From Fibrobacterota bacterium (GTDB lineage Bacteria; Fibrobacterota; Chitinivibrionia; Chitinivibrionales; Chitinispirillaceae): a stretch of DNA of 64,000 nucleotides. This document shows, piece after piece, positions 27,624 to 35,987 of this stretch (within the stretch, counting starts at the first letter, position 1; every line of letters begins with the position of its first letter). The stretch covers positions 9,266-73,265 of the forward strand of contig JAEZKC010000088.1 of NCBI GenBank assembly GCA_023436205.1, written 5' to 3'. The position numbers and the translations under genes were made by a program. The notes beneath the pieces are model-generated. The model ran no database searches and was not told the DNA's origin. It saw nothing but the letters and a program-made list of their open reading frames with translations.

Positions 27624-27956
27624 CTACTCATCAGAAAAATTTCTAGCAATTAGTTGGATGCTTTCCAACTTCTCGGATGACAGTTCTTTCAAATCTTCCA
27701 TCGTTACCCATCCTTGAGAAAGCAAAATTCCGAAAACACCAATCAGTTTGGAGTAACGGTAATCATACTTCCAGTCGAGCATTTTTCTTTGCTTGGACAA
27801 GAAGTTTCCTACTGACCATATCTCATTCAAGTCTGTTTTCTCATTGACCATTCGAATCACTTCTTTTCTAATTGATTCGTATTCTCTTCTGTAAGCTTTG
27901 TCAAATGCCTCTCTGGCAATATGCTTCTCAGTTTTTGTCCAGATTTCAGAATCCAT
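27624..27956 (-). CDS. Fluorescence recovery protein (FRP)-like small protein
   Basis: 110 residues from the ATG at 27956, with AAAGG eight bases upstream. The frame extends 50 codons further, but those overlap the M23 gene. The whole protein lines up, from memory, with cyanobacterial FRP: FDKAYRREYESI, FLSKQRKMLDWKYDYRYS, VFGILLSQGWVTMEDL, SEKLESIQLIAR. FRP is a small helical dimer that acts on the orange carotenoid protein. No carotenoid-binding protein lies in this window, so the role here is unknown and may be a general helical dimerisation or chaperone-like function. It is four bases downstream of the M23 lipoprotein gene, in the same operon. Confidence 0.7.
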   Translation of the reverse strand: MDSEIWTKTEKHIAREAFDKAYRREYESIRKEVIRMVNEKTDLNEIWSVGNFLSKQRKMLDWKYDYRYSKLIGVFGILLSQGWVTMEDLKELSSEKLESIQLIARNFSDE

Positions 27957-27960
27957 GCCA

Positions 27961-29142
27961 TTATCCTTTTTTCGCTTCGATTCTTGCATAGAGAAAGGAT
28001 ACCGGGTTGTACCACCAATCTGTGTGGTTGTAGTAGCCTTTGCATCCTGTTTCTGACTGCTTTCCCTTGGCAATACCAAGATGCAGGTGAGCTCTATAAC
28101 CGCCATTCATTACACTCCAGGTTGGCCCGATTTCCCCGATCTTCTGCCCGCAATAAATGTGATCACCTGCTGAGACATCAATGTTCTCTGATAAATGACC
28201 ATAGTAGTGATGAAATATCTCTCCGCTTTCGTTTTTCGTTTCGATGCTCACCAGATGTCCCCATGATGGTTCATACATGACAAGTACAACCACCCCCGAT
28301 GTTATGGAATGAATAGGTAAACCACTCAGTTCCCAACCGCTATCTTCTCCTACATGGAATGAACCATCTCTGTTTTCTCTTCCAAAGTTGAGTTTTCTAT
28401 ATAGATGATCGTCGTGCATCAGCTTGTATTGCTGGTGAGGGTAGACAAATCTGTTTTGAAAGGGAGCTAAAGTGTAATCTGGTTCAAAAATTTTACTGAA
28501 GTAATACCGTTTTTCTCCACTTCCCAATAAGTAACTGTTTATTCCAAAAGAAGAATCATAGGGAATGGCATTTGCCTTGGGAATTTGACCGGATAACCGC
28601 CGTTTTGCTGCCTTGAGAGTTTCGATAACATAACAGTTTGTTTCTGCTTTTAAAACATTGTTTATTAAAATCGTATCGGCACTGTTTCCTCTGAAGCCGA
28701 GAGCGTTACTGGCATACTCTCGTATCAGATCATTTTCATCATCTAAAAAAGGGATGATTACATCTCTGCCATAATCACTCTTTATTTGTGATAAAGCGTA
28801 CAGAAGCTGAGTTATTATATATGGATGATGGCTTTCAGAGAGTAAATTGATCAGCAATGCTGAGCAGGATGTATCCCTCAGTGTATTGAGTATCTCCAGA
28901 TATTTGTAAATGGAGTCCTCCATCATATAGTCAGCCTTGAATTGCTTAAACTGTTTCTTAAGTTCATGAAACTGTTGGGGCTTAGTGCAAGGCTGTATTT
29001 TAGAAAACATCACCTCCGGTGCATCAATGAAGAGTGCCTGTTTGAAGGCAATATTTGATAATTGCAATGTTTTTACATCGGTTTTATTCTGGTCAACGCA
29101 GCTTATAAGAAGAAATATGCAAAACAATGGGGTTGTACGCAT
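27961..29142 (-). CDS. M23 (LytM-like) peptidase lipoprotein with HEAT-like repeats
   Basis: 393 residues from the ATG at 29142, nine bases after GGAGAG. MRTTPLFCIFLLISC is a lipoprotein signal. Residues ~60-190 contain HEAT-like helical repeats (HPYIITQLLYALSQIKSDYG, LIREYASNALGFRG). The C-terminal M23 domain carries FHVGEDSG, which corresponds to the HxGxD metal site, and the HxH motif in AHLHLG. Such proteins cut peptidoglycan cross-links or, when catalytically weak, activate amidases. The intact HxH favours activity. It would be exposed in the periplasm. Start of the operon with the FRP-like gene. Confidence 0.8.
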   Translation of the reverse strand: MRTTPLFCIFLLISCVDQNKTDVKTLQLSNIAFKQALFIDAPEVMFSKIQPCTKPQQFHELKKQFKQFKADYMMEDSIYKYLEILNTLRDTSCSALLINLLSESHHPYIITQLLYALSQIKSDYGRDVIIPFLDDENDLIREYASNALGFRGNSADTILINNVLKAETNCYVIETLKAAKRRLSGQIPKANAIPYDSSFGINSYLLGSGEKRYYFSKIFEPDYTLAPFQNRFVYPHQQYKLMHDDHLYRKLNFGRENRDGSFHVGEDSGWELSGLPIHSITSGVVVLVMYEPSWGHLVSIETKNESGEIFHHYYGHLSENIDVSAGDHIYCGQKIGEIGPTWSVMNGGYRAHLHLGIAKGKQSETGCKGYYNHTDWWYNPVSFLYARIEAKKG

Positions 29143-29255
29143 ATATTGAGTCTCTCCAGGTTCTCTCCTAATATAAATCAGTTTCAGTTTCACCGAATTC
29201 ATAAATTAGAGAACTTCTCCTGCATGATATATTTTTAGAAGTGAAAGGATTCCCT

Positions 29256-29585
29256 ATGCGGTCCAATTCCAACAATCCTCTTAAATCAAAACTGTTTTGG
29301 TTGATTTTTGCTTTCAGTTGCTCTTTCTGGTTTCTCTTTCAAATCTCTTCGCTTGCCGAAGCTGAATCTTTAGAATCCGCTGATCAGACTCAGATTTCTA
29401 GTATTGATGCTTCAGGTGGTTTGTATCTTCCCCAAAAAGCGAACTCACAACAGCATTTCCGCTTTTGTTTTCAGAAGCAGTTTTCCTTGCTGCTTAAGGG
29501 TTTTCCAATCACGATAAATTGTTTATATAAACTTGATTTCATGAAAGTTTCCTTTCTTCCTCCAAAGCTTTGTCTACGAATTTAA
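29256..29585 (+). CDS. Small membrane or secreted hypothetical protein
   Basis: 109 residues from the ATG at 29256, six bases after AAAGGAT. A GTG five codons earlier overlaps that site. Residues ~10-35 are strongly hydrophobic (LFWLIFAFSCSFWFLFQISS), followed by an acidic stretch, so it is a membrane-anchored or secreted peptide. No family recognised. It could be an accidental frame. Confidence 0.4.
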   Translation: MRSNSNNPLKSKLFWLIFAFSCSFWFLFQISSLAEAESLESADQTQISSIDASGGLYLPQKANSQQHFRFCFQKQFSLLLKGFPITINCLYKLDFMKVSFLPPKLCLRI

Positions 29586-29653
29586 AGCCAGCTCGCTCCT
29601 GCCCGGTAATGTTCAAAACAGAAAATTTAATTGCTTATCTATAAAGGTGTATA

Positions 29654-30337
29654 ATGAAGAAATTATTTAATAATGCTGTAAAACTTTTCATTCAGGGGCT
29701 GGTGGCTTTACTTCCCCTTATTGTAACGATCTATGTTATGGCTTTTTTACTCTCTTTTCTCGATGGGATCGCAGGGAAAAGTTTGGTATTCCTTCCAGAC
29801 AGCTTAAAAAGCAATTCATTTTTGCCTTTTTTAATCCAAACACTGACGATTGTGCTACTCCTGACCACTGTTGCGGTGTTCGGTCTGCTCATCAGAACTA
29901 TTGTAGGTAAAGGTGTTATTCATGTACTGGATTCTTTTTTCGGAGCACTGCCGGGATTGAACGCCATCTACAAGGCAACAAAACAGGTGATTGACGTTTT
30001 CCGTTCAAGTAAAAGGCAATTCTTTACAAATCCTGTTCTTGTGGAATATCCAACCGCCGGGATCTGGGCTGTAGCGTTCAATACTGGAGAGGCCAGCGGT
30101 TCTTTTGCATTGGACGGAAATAAAATGTATACTGTGTTTATTCCTACAACGCCCAATCCAACAAGTGGATTTTTAGCTCTTGTTCCTTCCAGCAGAATAC
30201 GCAGTTTGAATGTACCGGTTGAGGAGGCTATCAAGATGATTTTAACAGGTGGGCTTGTCAAAAGTGACCCAGACAGGGAGAAAAACAATTCAGAACTGAT
30301 GTCGAGTTGCTTACAATCTAACAAAGGGAAATTATGA
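29654..30337 (+). CDS. DUF502 family membrane protein
   Basis: 227 residues. The start KKLFNNAVKLFIQGLVALLP and two long hydrophobic helices (residues ~15-40 and ~60-90), followed by a soluble domain with ALPGLNAIYKATKQVIDVF and TTPNPTSGFLALVP, are the diagnostic pattern of DUF502. Function of the family is unknown; it is widely conserved in the inner membrane. Its stop overlaps the start of the Ca2+/Na+ antiporter gene by four bases (ATGA), so the two are co-translated, which suggests a link with cation or membrane homeostasis. Confidence 0.85.
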   Translation: MKKLFNNAVKLFIQGLVALLPLIVTIYVMAFLLSFLDGIAGKSLVFLPDSLKSNSFLPFLIQTLTIVLLLTTVAVFGLLIRTIVGKGVIHVLDSFFGALPGLNAIYKATKQVIDVFRSSKRQFFTNPVLVEYPTAGIWAVAFNTGEASGSFALDGNKMYTVFIPTTPNPTSGFLALVPSSRIRSLNVPVEEAIKMILTGGLVKSDPDREKNNSELMSSCLQSNKGKL

Positions 30338-31263
30338 TTGCATTATTACTCATCTCTGGGTTGGTGCTGCTTTATTTTGGAGCTGAAGGGTTGGTGCGGG
30401 GAGCTTCCGCTCTTGCTCTCAGGTTTGGAATTTCACCATTAGTCATAGGACTTACTGTGGTGGCATTCGGTACCAGCGCACCGGAACTGGTGGTCAGCGT
30501 TGACTCCGCTCTCAAAGGCCTGGGTAACATTGCCGTTGGCAATGTGGTTGGTTCTAATATCTTCAATATCGCAGTGATCCTGGGAATTTCTGCCATGATC
30601 CGGCCAATGCGGGTGAAAGTCCAGCTAATAAGAATCGATGTTCCTATTATGATCGGAGTGACCTTGCTTTTGCTGGTATTCCTTCTTGATTTAAAAGTTG
30701 TCAGATACGAAGGAGTCGTTCTTACCCTTGGGATCATTTCTTATCTGGTATTGAGTTTTGTGCTTTCCCGAAAAGCGCAAATGGTTGAGGGTGATGATTC
30801 GGAAAAGCCAAAATCCATGCAGCTGATTCCTGCAGTGCTGTTTGTAATCGCAGGATTGGGACTTCTCATTTTGGGTGCCCGCTTTCTGGTGTCCGGAGCG
30901 GTTGACCTTGCTCGTCTGCTGGGTATAAGCGAAGCTGTTATCGGGCTGACCATCGTGGCTGCAGGCACCAGTCTTCCGGAACTGGCCACATCAGTAGTTG
31001 CAAGTGCAAAGGGTGAGGATGATATTTCCATAGGAAACATTGTAGGCTCGAATGTGTTCAATATTCTTGCCATTCTGGGGATTTCTTCAATAGTAAAACC
31101 GCTCGAAAGCTCAGGAATTGAGCTGCGGGATCTGCTCATGATGTTTGGTACTGCAGTAATTCTCTTTCCTCTTATGTATTCCCGCTTTGTAATAAGCAGG
31201 CTGGAGGGGCTCTTGTTGGCAGCTCTCTATGGTGGTTATCTCTTCTTGCTTTGGCCCAGGTGA
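30334..31263 (+). CDS. Calcium/sodium antiporter (CaCA family, YrbG-like)
   Basis: 309 residues, about ten membrane helices. The two inverted alpha repeats are clear: VVAFGTSAPELVVSV with GNVVGSNIFNIAV in the first half, and VAAGTSLPELATSV with GNIVGSNVFNILA in the second. Each contains the ion-binding glutamate. It exports Ca2+ in exchange for Na+ or H+. ATGA coupling to the DUF502 gene. A close paralogue is at 60887. Confidence 0.92.
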   Translation: MIALLLISGLVLLYFGAEGLVRGASALALRFGISPLVIGLTVVAFGTSAPELVVSVDSALKGLGNIAVGNVVGSNIFNIAVILGISAMIRPMRVKVQLIRIDVPIMIGVTLLLLVFLLDLKVVRYEGVVLTLGIISYLVLSFVLSRKAQMVEGDDSEKPKSMQLIPAVLFVIAGLGLLILGARFLVSGAVDLARLLGISEAVIGLTIVAAGTSLPELATSVVASAKGEDDISIGNIVGSNVFNILAILGISSIVKPLESSGIELRDLLMMFGTAVILFPLMYSRFVISRLEGLLLAALYGGYLFLLWPR

Positions 31264-31276
31264 ATATTAACGCAGG

Positions 31277-31306
31277 AGCCTGTCTCCCCATTAGGGAGAC
31301 CAGGCT
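31277..31306. terminator. Bidirectional terminator
   Basis: AGCCTG-TCTCCC and GGGAGA-C-CAGGCT form a 12-bp stem with one bulge and a 5-base loop. It lies between the convergent genes ending at 31263 and 31319. Confidence 0.6.
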
Positions 31307-31318
31307 TGATTTAGAATT

Positions 31319-32290
31319 CTACTTCTGGCGATAGAACTGAAGCTGGCGAGACATCACATTAGAGTTGCCGGACATCTTTCGACCTGTGAGGTTGAAGTAA
31401 TCCATATTGGTCTGTATCGGCGCTTTTCCCTGTACATTTATAACTCTTCCCATGGATTTTTGTGCTGCTTTTTGGGAACGGGTAATCGCCCTTGCTATAA
31501 TGGAACTGTTGTCGTAAGTGTAAATAGTACGGCTGTCCGGTTCGTAATCGGAACCTGTCCAGGTAGAGTACAGTTCCATTGTAACTTTGCCATTGTTATA
31601 GGTCCACTCGGTTTTCCCGTCCGGTTCGTAGGATGATCCATCGAAGAGAAATTCATAGGACGCGGTATTTTGGTTGGATGAGTTAAGAACGGTACTATCT
31701 TTACTCTCGATTTCCGAGGCATCATCATAATTGATTGCAATCTGATAACCATTCCCATACGTATAGGTACTGTAGTTGCTCATCATCTGACCGCCGCTCA
31801 TGAAATCTGTTGTGTATGTCGTATCGGAAACTACTTTTCGGGAATTATCATATTTGATAACTGTTCTGGTTGTAATAACGAAGAAACCCATATCGATTGC
31901 CATAGATACACTGCTTACATCACCGGCACTGTTATAGGTGATTTTCGCTCCACCCATATCTGCAAACTCCTGGGCATCATCATCCCAAACCATGCTGCTG
32001 ATGGAATCGAGTCGGGATCCTGAGTATATCAGAGTGCTCTTGGCTGTAGTGGCCCATGCTCCTCCCAGATAACTTTCACTGGTAATGGTAACTGGTTTCT
32101 TCTGTGCATTAAAGGATACTGTATTGCGGGATTCATCTACCCAGGTATTTCCGTTCATAGTCTGCATTACACTCTGGGTATACTCGATTTCTGAAAAACC
32201 ATAATCGAAAAATTGAGCCGATGAACTTGCTGTCAACATTGAAACTGCGATTCCTGAAACAGATGCCCATAAACCTATTCTTCTGTTCAT
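31319..32290 (-). CDS. Secreted repeat protein with sorting-type C-terminus
   Basis: 323 residues from the ATG at 32290, four bases after an AGGAGGC ribosome binding site. The open frame extends further upstream without a signal. The N-terminus MNRRIGLWASVSGIAVSMLT is a signal peptide. Repeated short hairpins (NTVSFNAQKKPVTITSES, KTEWTYNNGKVTMELYS) recall the protein at 16810. The C-terminus QTNMDYFNLTGRKM resembles the start of a type IX sorting domain (typically YDLSGRKV). Likely surface-exposed; function unknown. Confidence 0.65.
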   Translation of the reverse strand: MNRRIGLWASVSGIAVSMLTASSSAQFFDYGFSEIEYTQSVMQTMNGNTWVDESRNTVSFNAQKKPVTITSESYLGGAWATTAKSTLIYSGSRLDSISSMVWDDDAQEFADMGGAKITYNSAGDVSSVSMAIDMGFFVITTRTVIKYDNSRKVVSDTTYTTDFMSGGQMMSNYSTYTYGNGYQIAINYDDASEIESKDSTVLNSSNQNTASYEFLFDGSSYEPDGKTEWTYNNGKVTMELYSTWTGSDYEPDSRTIYTYDNSSIIARAITRSQKAAQKSMGRVINVQGKAPIQTNMDYFNLTGRKMSGNSNVMSRQLQFYRQK

Positions 32291-32371
32291 ACTGCCTCCT
32301 AAGGGTGAAAGTAAATGGATAAGCCTTAATATCGCTATTTGGAGTTTTGCGGTCAATAAAAAAGCGAAAAT

Positions 32372-32409
32372 GGAAAACGCTTCAAATCAGACGATCTGAA
32401 GCGTTTTCC
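32372..32409 (-). terminator. Intrinsic terminator of the 35-residue membrane peptide gene
   Basis: GGAAAACGCTTCA (32372-32384) and TGAAGCGTTTTCC (32397-32409) form a perfect 13-bp stem. On the minus strand it is followed by a T-rich tract ending TTTTTTATT. The loop contains a further TCAGA/TCTGA pairing. Confidence 0.75.
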
Positions 32410-32433
32410 TGAAAATCGGTTCTTGGCTATAGC

Positions 32434-32541
32434 TCAGCAGCTGCACTCTTCACGGTTATCTTTTTTGATCACCTTTAGAACGACTGCTGCTATTACCACC
32501 AGCATTGCCACAATCAGAGAAATTTTTATCACCTTTATCAT
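32434..32541 (-). CDS. 35-residue single-span membrane peptide with cysteine tail
   Basis: MIKVIKISLIVAMLVVIAA starts a single membrane helix, ending in the polar tail KKDNREECSC. The ATG at 32541 follows AGGTG by six bases. A strong terminator lies 25 bases after the stop. The compact transcription unit makes it a credible small gene, although longer frames in the same phase begin upstream. Cytoplasmic cysteines could bind a metal or be lipidated; no function assigned. Confidence 0.55.
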   Translation of the reverse strand: MIKVIKISLIVAMLVVIAAVVLKVIKKDNREECSC

Positions 32542-32648
32542 AGTGCGCACCTCCGCTTTCCCGGTGAATTCCTGCTTTGAAAATATACTACAACACTGTA
32601 AAGAGCAATCACAGTCTGGATATTCATCAATGGATCGAAAATTCACTA

Positions 32649-32677
32649 TTGAGCTTTGTTGAAATTTGTGGTAAAAT
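32649..32677 (+). promoter_or_regulatory. Sigma-70 promoter of the hybrid kinase at 32698
   Basis: TTGAGC (32649-32654), 17-base spacer, TAAAAT (32672-32677). The predicted transcript would start near 32684, with a 14-base leader lacking a clear ribosome binding site. Confidence 0.5.
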
Positions 32678-32697
32678 CCACAAAAAGTAAAAGTTAA

Positions 32698-35600
32698 ATG
32701 ATACTGGACAGTGAAATGACTACTATTAATGCTTATGCCCGCTGTAGAGTTGTCGATGATGGTTTCGAAGTTCTCGAGTCCAATAGTGCCTTCTACGCAT
32801 TAACCGACATAATGCAAGGGCAAGTGCTTCGGAAGGACTCAGATCAGGGCTGGGGTGCCATCGTTACTGAACTGACTTCCCATGAAAAGGAGCATGTCGT
32901 TGAAAGATTTTTCCCACAGTTGGAAAAAAAGCTCCGCATTCATTCAATACCTTGCAAAGAGAACTGTTTTGTGCTCTTTTTTGGGAAAATAGCCGAACAG
33001 GAGGATGATCCAAGTTGTCACAAGCTGCGGATTATAAAGAAAAATTTCGAGCGTTATATGCTGGCCGTATCCGGTACCAACGATGGTGTTTGGGATTGGG
33101 ATCTGGGGAGTGGCAAAGTTTTTCTATCTGTTAAGTGGAAAAGAATGCTTGGGTATGATGATGCTGAGATTGCTAATGAATACAGCAGTTTTGAAAACCT
33201 AATTCATCCTGAGGATGCGTTAAAAGTAAAAAACTTTGTTCAATTGTACCTTGAAGGTAAAGAGAAAATCTTTTCAATTGAATTTCGTCTTCGTCATAAG
33301 GAGGGGCACTATATATGGGTTCTTTCCCGGGGAGAAGCGCTGCGCGATGAAAATGGCAGAGCCTATCGCATGGCTGGCATTCATACCGACATCACTGAAC
33401 GAAAACAGAAAGAGGAGCAGCTGAGGCGAAGCGAGGAGCTCTTCAGGCTAATGGCTGAAAATGCCCGGGATCTGGTATTCCGCTTCCGTTTCTTTCCTCA
33501 GCCCAGGTTTGAATATGTAAGCCCCTCTTCCACCAAAATAACCGGGTACACACCGGAAGATCATTATATGGACCCCTCTCTGCCGCAAAGGTTGCTTCAC
33601 CCTGATGATCAGGCCATTTTTGGAGAGATTGCTGCTGTTACAGCTTTTGAAAAGCCATTTGTGATGCGCTGGATCAGAAAAGATGGTCAAATTATTTGGA
33701 TAGAGCAGCATTTGAATCCTGTTCGTGATGAGCAGGGTCAGGTGATTATAATGGAAGGTGTGGCCAGAGATATCACAGAGCGGGTCTGTTCAGAGGAGGA
33801 GCTGAAGAAGAACAGCGCTGCTTTGCTTGAGAGAGTCAAGGAATTGCGTTGTTTGTATAATATATCATCTCTGGCGCAGAAGACCGGTTTAACTCTCCCT
33901 GAGCTTTTCCAGGCTGCGGTTGACAGAATTCCAGCTGCAATGCTGTATCCTGAATTAGCCTGCGCCCGAATCCAGTATCAGGGGCAGGTGTTTGCAAGTG
34001 AAAACTATGCTGAAACTCCTTGGAAACTGGTTCAGCAGATTGAGTGTGGTGATCAGACTTTGGGGGCTCTTGAAGTATCATACCTGAAGCCATGTCCACC
34101 TCGGGATATTGGCCCTTTTCTACAAGAGGAATCGGAAATGTTTTCTGCCATCGCCGAGCTGTTGAAACAGGTGGTGCAGAGAATTGTTGCTCAGCAGGAG
34201 CTGCTTGAAATAAATCGGGAATTTGAGCAGGCCACCGCGCGGGCAAATGTCCTGGCCGCCAAGGCGGAGGTGGCGAACATGGCTAAAAGCGAATTTCTGG
34301 CAAATATGAGTCATGAAATTCGAACCCCCATGAATGGCATTATTGGAATGGCCAGTCTGCTTTCCGATACCAGTCTTGATGAGGATCAACGGCACTATGT
34401 CGATATCATGCAGGGCAGTGCCGAGAGTTTGTTGAGAATATTGAATGATATTCTGGATATCTCAAAAATAGAGGCTGGAAAGCTGGATCTGGAGTCAATC
34501 AAATTTAATTTGCAGAAAGTACTCGCCGAAGTAAATGCAATATTTACACCCAGAGCACAATCCCGTGGATTGGATTTTTTCTGTGATGTAAAATCGGACG
34601 TTCCGTTGCATCTGACTGGGGATCCTGGTCGGCTTCGTCAAGTCTTGGTAAATCTGTTGGGGAATGCTATTAAATTTACATTTCAGGGCTCTGTTTCCAT
34701 ACAAGTAAAGGTTTGGGGAAAACATCAGGATTTAGTCACACTGCATTTCTCCATTGAAGATACCGGGGTGGGCATTCCAAAGGAAAAGCTGGGAGCATTG
34801 TTCAAGAAGTTTTCTCAGGTGGATGCTTCAACAACTCGTATATATGGAGGGACTGGTCTGGGGCTTGCCATATCCAAACAGCTTGTGAATATGATGGGTG
34901 GTGAGATCGGAGTAAGAAGTCACGAAGGGAAAGGGTCCCAATTCTGGTTTACTGTACAGATGAGTATCTGTGAAAAAGGTACAGAAGAAAATACCGCCCA
35001 TGAACGTCCAGTAGAGATGTATCTTCCTGAAAAAAAAGGAAATAACAAGCTGGATAGAAAAGTGATAAAAGATAAAAAAATTCTATTGGCTGAAGATAAC
35101 GAGGTGAACAGGGAAGTCGCTCTCATGATTTTAGAGAAGCTGGAGGTTAATGTCGTGGCCGTTCATGATGGTGCTGAGGCTATAGAGAAGCTCAGCTGTG
35201 AGCATTTTGATCTGGTGTTAATGGACGTGCAGATGCCTTTCCTCGATGGATATAGAGTTACTGAAATAATTCGGGATCTCAATTCAAATGTGCTGAATCA
35301 TGATATTCCCGTAGTTGCTATGACCGGACATGCATTGCTGGGGGATCGGGAAAAATGTCTAAAGGCAGGCATGAATGATTATATCCCCAAGCCGGTCGAT
35401 CCTAAATTGCTGGAGGAAGTGCTGGTCGAGCTCTTAAGCAGGAAAGTTAAGGAGAAAACCATTGTGAATCAAGAGCAGCAGCTATGCGTTTTCAGGAAAG
35501 ATGCTCTTCTTGAAAGGCTGCTTCAGGATACGGATCTGGTCAGGTCTCTGATCGGCATTTTTCTGGACCACATTCCGGAACAGATTTCCAGTTTGAAGCG

Positions 35601-35817
35601 AAGCTGTGATGATGGCAATTTTGAAAATGTAAAACAGCTGGCTCACTCCATAAAGGGTGCATCCCTGAATATCAGCGCTGATTCGTTAGCTGAGGCGTGC
35701 AGAAAAATGGAGCTCGGTGCTGCGGACCATGATCGGGATACACTCCAGAAGCTACTTTTGGAAGTTCAGAATCAGTACTCGCTCTTGAAGCACGAATTAG
35801 AGGAGTTTCTAGTTTAA
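32698..35817 (+). CDS. PAS-containing hybrid histidine kinase with receiver and Hpt domains
   Basis: 1039 residues. A variable N-terminus (~1-110) precedes two PAS/PAC units (SGTNDGVWDWDLGSGKVF to AGIHTDITERK, then LMAENARDLVFRFR to EGVARDITERV) and a GAF-like segment. HisKA has H539 in FLANMSHEIRTPMNG, and the HATPase follows. The receiver has phospho-Asp D843 (LVLMDVQMP), and a C-terminal Hpt carries H983 (LAHSIKGAS). All phosphorelay elements are therefore in one chain. It is cytoplasmic, with no membrane segment. No ribosome binding site precedes the ATG; the promoter at 32649 leaves a short leader. It opens the two-component block leading to the chemotaxis operon. Confidence 0.92.
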   Translation: MILDSEMTTINAYARCRVVDDGFEVLESNSAFYALTDIMQGQVLRKDSDQGWGAIVTELTSHEKEHVVERFFPQLEKKLRIHSIPCKENCFVLFFGKIAEQEDDPSCHKLRIIKKNFERYMLAVSGTNDGVWDWDLGSGKVFLSVKWKRMLGYDDAEIANEYSSFENLIHPEDALKVKNFVQLYLEGKEKIFSIEFRLRHKEGHYIWVLSRGEALRDENGRAYRMAGIHTDITERKQKEEQLRRSEELFRLMAENARDLVFRFRFFPQPRFEYVSPSSTKITGYTPEDHYMDPSLPQRLLHPDDQAIFGEIAAVTAFEKPFVMRWIRKDGQIIWIEQHLNPVRDEQGQVIIMEGVARDITERVCSEEELKKNSAALLERVKELRCLYNISSLAQKTGLTLPELFQAAVDRIPAAMLYPELACARIQYQGQVFASENYAETPWKLVQQIECGDQTLGALEVSYLKPCPPRDIGPFLQEESEMFSAIAELLKQVVQRIVAQQELLEINREFEQATARANVLAAKAEVANMAKSEFLANMSHEIRTPMNGIIGMASLLSDTSLDEDQRHYVDIMQGSAESLLRILNDILDISKIEAGKLDLESIKFNLQKVLAEVNAIFTPRAQSRGLDFFCDVKSDVPLHLTGDPGRLRQVLVNLLGNAIKFTFQGSVSIQVKVWGKHQDLVTLHFSIEDTGVGIPKEKLGALFKKFSQVDASTTRIYGGTGLGLAISKQLVNMMGGEIGVRSHEGKGSQFWFTVQMSICEKGTEENTAHERPVEMYLPEKKGNNKLDRKVIKDKKILLAEDNEVNREVALMILEKLEVNVVAVHDGAEAIEKLSCEHFDLVLMDVQMPFLDGYRVTEIIRDLNSNVLNHDIPVVAMTGHALLGDREKCLKAGMNDYIPKPVDPKLLEEVLVELLSRKVKEKTIVNQEQQLCVFRKDALLERLLQDTDLVRSLIGIFLDHIPEQISSLKRSCDDGNFENVKQLAHSIKGASLNISADSLAEACRKMELGAADHDRDTLQKLLLEVQNQYSLLKHELEEFLV

Positions 35818-35987
35818 TACCTGATACATTTTTGTGGATTATTCAGGCTATCCTAAAATAATCGGCACTGTGATACTAAATTGATTGTTTTTTTATGCGA
35901 GTTTTGTAAAATAGTAAAAACAATTGGTAAAATCTTTTAGATTATGGTATTCTCTAGTGATGCTGGCTAGTTTTTTTTCGGGAAAGT

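Noticed and set aside
27957..28106. Extended N-terminus of the FRP-like protein
   Set aside because: These 50 codons overlap the M23 peptidase gene and lack any similarity to FRP; the ATG at 27956 has a proper ribosome binding site.
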